Shown: piece by piece, positions 60,963-64,000 of the stretch
How positions within the stretch are numbered: the stretch's first letter is position 1
Layout of the letters: every line of letters starts with the position of its first letter
From: JBNJFY01 sp051747265
GTDB lineage: Bacteria > Bacteroidota > Rhodothermia > Balneolales > Balneolaceae
Direction: 5' to 3'
Assembly (NCBI GenBank): GCA_051747265.1
Contig: JBNJFY010000002.1
Location: 496,001-560,000 of the forward strand
Length of the DNA stretch: 64,000 nt
Translations under genes and position numbers: made by a program
The notes under the pieces: model-generated
Database searches by the model: none
What the model was told of the DNA's origin: nothing
Seen by the model: the letters and a program-made list of their open reading frames with translations, nothing else

Positions 60963-61658
60963 TCAATTAAATTGTGCTCCACGCTCAATTTGCACGAAGC
61001 GGTACATATACTCACCAAAGGAGTATACCATGGCCACGATACTCGTCCACAACAGCCAATCCAGAACCACCGTTGCAAAGGGCGCAAAAAAGGCAATCAT
61101 CCAGTATAGCGCCATAATGTTAACGGATATCTTGCCCGACATCACGGCCATGGGCACTTTGCCGCGTCGCGATCGGATCCACATAGACCCACTGATTATC
61201 AGAAGATCTCGCCCAATTCCGAACAGAAAGAACCATAGGGGAATGCGACCTATCCAAACCACATAAGAGAATAAGACCAAAGCGGCCAACTTATCAGCGA
61301 TGGGATCCAACATCTTTCCCAACTCAGATACCGATCCGGTTGCTCGAGCCACGATACCATCCAGATAGTCTGAAATCACCCCATAAATTACCAATAGAAT
61401 GACCGTGAGATCTGCCTGCTGGCCGTTTATGTGATAGAGGTAGATAATGGGGAAAGCCACAAAGAGACGAGAAAATGAGATCATATTGGACCACGTGAAC
61501 CATCGATTGGTCACCTCGACCGCTTTGCCATCGATATTAGATGTTGAAACGGTTTTTTCCCCGTTGCTCACAGTAGTGGGATTAGTGGTTATAGGTATAC
61601 GTTGTTGTGTTTGGCTTCGTGCCGTATCTTGACTCAGCTGCTGATACTCAGCATGCAA
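60963..61658 (-). CDS. CDP-alcohol phosphatidyltransferase family protein
   Basis: 231 aa. An N-terminal polar extension of ~50 residues, then six helices. The catalytic motif runs 'SDYLDGIVARATGS' to 'ELGKMLDPIADK', matching the D..DG..AR...G...D...D pattern. It transfers a phosphoalcohol to CDP-diacylglycerol (for example PgsA) or a related headgroup; the exact product cannot be told. It lies upstream of ftsY on the same strand, divergent from the NUDIX gene 48 bases away. Confidence 0.9.
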   Translation of the reverse strand: MHAEYQQLSQDTARSQTQQRIPITTNPTTVSNGEKTVSTSNIDGKAVEVTNRWFTWSNMISFSRLFVAFPIIYLYHINGQQADLTVILLVIYGVISDYLDGIVARATGSVSELGKMLDPIADKLAALVLFSYVVWIGRIPLWFFLFGIGRDLLIISGSMWIRSRRGKVPMAVMSGKISVNIMALYWMIAFFAPFATVVLDWLLWTSIVAMVYSFGEYMYRFVQIERGAQFN

Positions 61659-61706
61659 AAATAGGGAAGATCACTGAACTTACGAAGCTAACTGCCTATC
61701 CCAGAA

Positions 61707-62264
61707 ATGAAAACGTTTGATCCATCACAACTGATAGAAACAAAACTATCCTCTGAAGAAGTTTTCAATGGTCGCTTGTTGCATGTATTTCGGGATGAAG
61801 CCCGGCTCCCCGATGGCACTACTTCTACGCGTGAATGGATCAAGCACCCCGGTGCTTCGGCGGTTATTCCGGTCTTTGAAAATGGGGATGTGATGATGAT
61901 TCGTCAGTTTCGTTACCCTCTTCGAGAAATTTTTCTGGAAGTTCCGGCCGGTAAAATTGATGAGGGAGAAACCCCGGATTCCACAGCGGCCCGGGAAATT
62001 GAGGAAGAAGCCGGCGTCCGATTCAACCATCATCACTATCTGGGCAAATTTCATCCCAGCATTGGCTACACCGATGAGGTGATACATTTATATATTGCTT
62101 GGGATCTAACTCCGGTTCCCAAAAAAGTAGATGACGATGAATTCCTGATCCGCGAACGCGTCCCTTTCCAAAAAGCAGTGGAGATGGTTTACACAGGTGA
62201 GATCTCTGACGGCAAAACCGCGGTAACCCTACTCCGAGGCTGGCATTGGTGGCAGAATCAGTGA
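61707..62264 (+). CDS. NUDIX hydrolase, ADP-ribose pyrophosphatase-like
   Basis: 185 aa. The Nudix box lies at residues ~88-110: 'GKIDEGETPDSTAAREIEEE' followed by AG and V, complete. The upstream 'GASAVIPVFENGDVMMIRQFRYPL' and the 'E.PAGKI' context are typical of ADP-ribose or sugar-nucleotide pyrophosphatases. It removes nucleotide sugars or recycles ADP-ribose. The TGA stop is inside a repeat tract that continues downstream. Confidence 0.92.
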   Translation: MKTFDPSQLIETKLSSEEVFNGRLLHVFRDEARLPDGTTSTREWIKHPGASAVIPVFENGDVMMIRQFRYPLREIFLEVPAGKIDEGETPDSTAAREIEEEAGVRFNHHHYLGKFHPSIGYTDEVIHLYIAWDLTPVPKKVDDDEFLIRERVPFQKAVEMVYTGEISDGKTAVTLLRGWHWWQNQ

Positions 62265-62319
62265 ACAGTGTGACAGTGCTTCAGAGCTTCAGAGCTTCAG
62301 AGCTTCAGAGCTTCAGAGA
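62257..62319 (+). repeat. Left repeat tract flanking the four-helix-bundle gene
   Basis: CAGTGAA CAGTGTG ACAGTGC words, then five CTTCAGAG units. It begins before the NUDIX stop codon (TGA at 62262-62264) and runs on past it. The segment AGTGTGACAGTGCTTCAG is repeated inverted at the right tract. Confidence 0.88.
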
Positions 62320-62409
62320 TGATGGTTGTTTTCTTGGATTGATCAAATTTTGTAAGGATTTACCTCTGGACTGATCTTATTTATAAAAAGAGAATATGAT
62401 CAGTTCCTC

Positions 62410-62772
62410 ATGAAAACTCATAATAACCTCTACAGTAAAGCTTACGCTTTTTCAATCCGAGTTGTAAATGCCTATAAATACTTAGTTAAAGAGAAGAGAG
62501 AATTTGTTCTTTCTAAACAGTTCTTACGTTGCGGAACAAGTATAGGGGCTAATTTAGCTGAAGGTAATGGTGCTATTTCGAAAGCAGATTTCTCTGCAAA
62601 AATGTCCATTTCCTACAAAGAATGTTTAGAAGCAAAATATTGGCTTTGTTTACTTAAAGACACTGGCTATATATCTCAGAAAGTGTATGGCAGCATGTTT
62701 GAAGACTTGGATGAATTAGGAAAAATTATGTACACCATTCTTCGCAAGTCAAGAGATGAGCACTATCAATAA
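62410..62772 (+). CDS. Four-helix-bundle (S23 / IVS-type) protein
   Basis: 120 aa in four helices, of the family first found in 23S rRNA intervening sequences; Avd of diversity-generating retroelements is related. Key stretches: 'LYSKAYAFSIRVVNAYKYL', 'FVLSKQFLRCGTSIGANLAE', 'ADFSAKMSISYKECLEAKYW', 'LDELGKIMYTILRKS'. The bundle forms a pentamer in known members and is basic outside; nucleic-acid binding is suggested for the family. Here it stands alone, in a gap between convergent genes, framed by inverted short-period repeats that reach the neighbours' stop codons. Confidence 0.93.
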   Translation: MKTHNNLYSKAYAFSIRVVNAYKYLVKEKREFVLSKQFLRCGTSIGANLAEGNGAISKADFSAKMSISYKECLEAKYWLCLLKDTGYISQKVYGSMFEDLDELGKIMYTILRKSRDEHYQ

Positions 62773-62802
62773 TACTATTTTATGTTTTTGCACAACGCAC
62801 TA

Positions 62803-62848
62803 TTCTGAAACACTGAAGCACTGTCACACTGAACACTGATTAACTGAT
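62803..62848 (+). repeat. Right repeat tract flanking the four-helix-bundle gene
   Basis: TTCTGAAA CACTGAAG CACTGTCA CACTGAA CACTGAT words. Its reverse complement matches the left tract (AGTGTGACAGTGCTTCAG exact). The TAA stop of the next minus-strand gene (TTA at 62840-62842) lies inside. Confidence 0.88.
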
Positions 62849-63127
62849 AATCCCTTCTTCTTCGGCCAGATCGAACAGTTCTTGATGCAGGTCGCCTTTG
62901 GTGATTTTACCACGGTTGATCAGCTCTTCAAGTTCATCGCCGGTAATCATAACCAAGCAGCCCATCTCATCCAGAATGGTATCAAAATTGCGGGGATCGG
63001 TCATTTTCAGCTTATCCAGGTTGATGCCATCGGGACTCACCGTGCTATCCACTAGACAATAAAAATAGTCTGATTGATCATCGCCGAATTTGAACACTTC
63101 CAGCTTGGTATCGTCTTTTGAAATCAT
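62840..63127 (-). CDS. Small acidic protein, unknown function
   Basis: 95 aa. Acidic (many Asp, Glu) with a short beta segment 'FKFGDDQSDYFYCLVDS' and helices at the end. No domain recognised. It follows the HTH protein by 52 bases on the same strand and may act with it. The last codons and stop fall in a repeat tract. Confidence 0.75.
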   Translation of the reverse strand: MISKDDTKLEVFKFGDDQSDYFYCLVDSTVSPDGINLDKLKMTDPRNFDTILDEMGCLVMITGDELEELINRGKITKGDLHQELFDLAEEEGIIS

Positions 63128-63179
63128 ATCAGGTTACACTTGACTTAATTTTAAAATTGGTTAGTACCAGAAACGCCGA

Positions 63180-63599
63180 TCAGGTGTGCTGGTTAATAAA
63201 ATCCCGTGCTTTAATCAGTTCAATGATATTTCCGTTTTTACGATCTACTACAGCCACTTGAAACAAACTGATGATGGCCTGCTCTTCCAATACTTCGATG
63301 GTTTCCTCGATGGAATCACACTCCTCTTTTTCACTGACCAGATCATTAATGCCTTGAACCACATAACGGACCGGTCGTTCTTCTTTGGACTTGGCGGCTT
63401 TCTTTTGCGCGGCGGCAGGAGCCGGTTCATCAAAATATTCGCGCAGGGCCTGTTCGGTTACGTACCAGGAAACTCCCAGTTTTCGTCCTCGAATTTTTCC
63501 TTCCCGTAGATAGGTACGGATGGTCATTTTACTAAGTCCCAGCTGCTCGTGCAGATCATCCACCGAATACAACGTCAGACTTCCAATTTGCTTTGGCAT
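63180..63599 (-). CDS. Small HTH protein, MerR/excisionase-like domain
   Basis: 139 aa. Residues 10-56 form a MerR/HTH_17-type DNA-binding domain: 'LYSVDDLHEQLGLSKMTIRT' followed by 'YLREGKIRGRKLGVSWYVTE'. A linker of Ala, Lys, Glu and Pro follows, then a C-terminal helix-strand domain with no recognised fold. The short size and this HTH are typical of excisionase-type or small regulatory proteins. No integrase is nearby, so a regulator of unknown target is more likely. Confidence 0.85.
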   Translation of the reverse strand: MPKQIGSLTLYSVDDLHEQLGLSKMTIRTYLREGKIRGRKLGVSWYVTEQALREYFDEPAPAAAQKKAAKSKEERPVRYVVQGINDLVSEKEECDSIEETIEVLEEQAIISLFQVAVVDRKNGNIIELIKARDFINQHT

Positions 63600-64000
63600 T
63601 TGTTTTTACCTTCAATTCCAGGAAATTCATTAGCTCTGCAAGCTAACCATTAACACTAGGTAGGTCAATGTTTAGTTATTATAGATTTCTATTACTTAAT
63701 GATTAGATGCTTGATGCAAGATTGATTTGATCTGAATAGGGTAAAAGGCTTATGTTATAAATAGTTGATTGAAAACAGAGCCGGATGACCCGGCTTTTTC
63801 TGTTTCTGCCTACCTGATTTCCCCCCAATTACTCTCTTCCAATCCAGTCCTTTATCTATCTGCCTTTCAACCTGATGCTGCCAATATAAACGTAAGTATT
63901 GATTCATCACTCACGGACAAGAATACCCTGAGCTACGTGGAACTAATTGTTACCATTTTTATGGATGTTATTTTGCAGTTCCTCCCCCTGCCCCCCTGAA
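63600..64000. other. Intergenic stretch at the window end
   Basis: About 400 bases without an accepted gene. It holds one terminator-like hairpin at 63779-63800. The rest of the upstream part is A/T-rich and may contain the HTH gene promoter and an unidentified transcript. Confidence 0.45.
63779..63800 (+). terminator. Terminator-like hairpin with no assigned gene
   Basis: AGCCGG-ATGAC-CCGGCT followed by TTTTCTGTTT. No coding gene on the + strand ends here, so it may end an unseen small RNA in 63600-63780. Confidence 0.6.

Noticed and set aside
62257..62848. Reading the repeat tracts as a CRISPR array
   Set aside because: Units of 6-9 bases with no spacers of regular length and no cas genes.
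63769..63999. 76-codon frame running to the window end
   Set aside because: It starts inside the terminator-like hairpin and has no domain; its end cannot be seen.

Overview
The window reads as chromosomal DNA of a Gram-negative, mid-GC bacterium of the Bacteroidota/Balneolota side of the FCB group. Balneolaceae is my best guess, from family content only. The supporting families are a DUF5916-type outer-membrane protein, AraC and LytTR regulators fused to membrane domains, a four-helix-bundle (S23) protein, several secreted proteins with 'AQ' signal-peptide ends, and weak Shine-Dalgarno use at many starts. No ribosomal RNA, CRISPR array, intact transposase or prophage is visible.

Layout. 0-8.3 kb: membrane AraC regulator, HisKA_2 histidine kinase, secreted lipocalin-like protein, a DUF5916 barrel gene with a small secreted partner, and a membrane LytTR regulator. 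8.4-10.8 kb: a MarR regulator between a rubredoxin/MBL-fold protein and an FMN reductase, whose upstream regions carry similar palindromes. 10.8-18.4 kb: polX, an M48 protease operon and a response regulator, set in DNA full of hairpin repeats, a decayed duplication and a relic of a type I restriction locus. 18.4-26.5 kb: P-type ATPase plus universal stress protein, a SigZ / MFS / Cys-rich flavoprotein group that may handle arsenic, and a second response regulator. 26.6-30.8 kb: a MITE-like element, a serine hydrolase lipoprotein, an outer-membrane barrel and three small membrane proteins. 31-34.2 kb: an hsdM plus AlbA-domain pair without hsdS or hsdR, just downstream of tRNA-Arg(UCG). 34.5-46 kb: dienelactone hydrolase, an FNR-type reductase, queA, and a comEC-perM-xseB-dxs-like run. 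46-64 kb: a beta-propeller/amidohydrolase, rnpB, Nif3 with its zinc-ribbon-like partner, YggS, two PspB-like proteins, DivIVA, PNP, an acidic protein of unknown function, a secreted TPR-CHAT protein, ftsY, a CDP-alcohol phosphatidyltransferase, a NUDIX hydrolase, a four-helix-bundle protein and a small HTH protein.

Most unusual signal. At seven intergenic places there are short-period (6-12 base) degenerate tandem repeats, each with its own repeat word. Most occur as inverted pairs. At several loci the tract begins or ends on the stop codon of the neighbouring gene. One pair encloses the four-helix-bundle gene and reaches into the stop codons of both convergent neighbours; the others enclose only short spacers. 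I propose that they are one class of element, with the four-helix-bundle version as the gene-bearing form. Other signals are a Dxs-like enzyme that has lost several active-site residues, a palindrome shared between a tRNA relic and RNase P RNA, a 246-bp inverted-repeat element, and relics of type I restriction genes.
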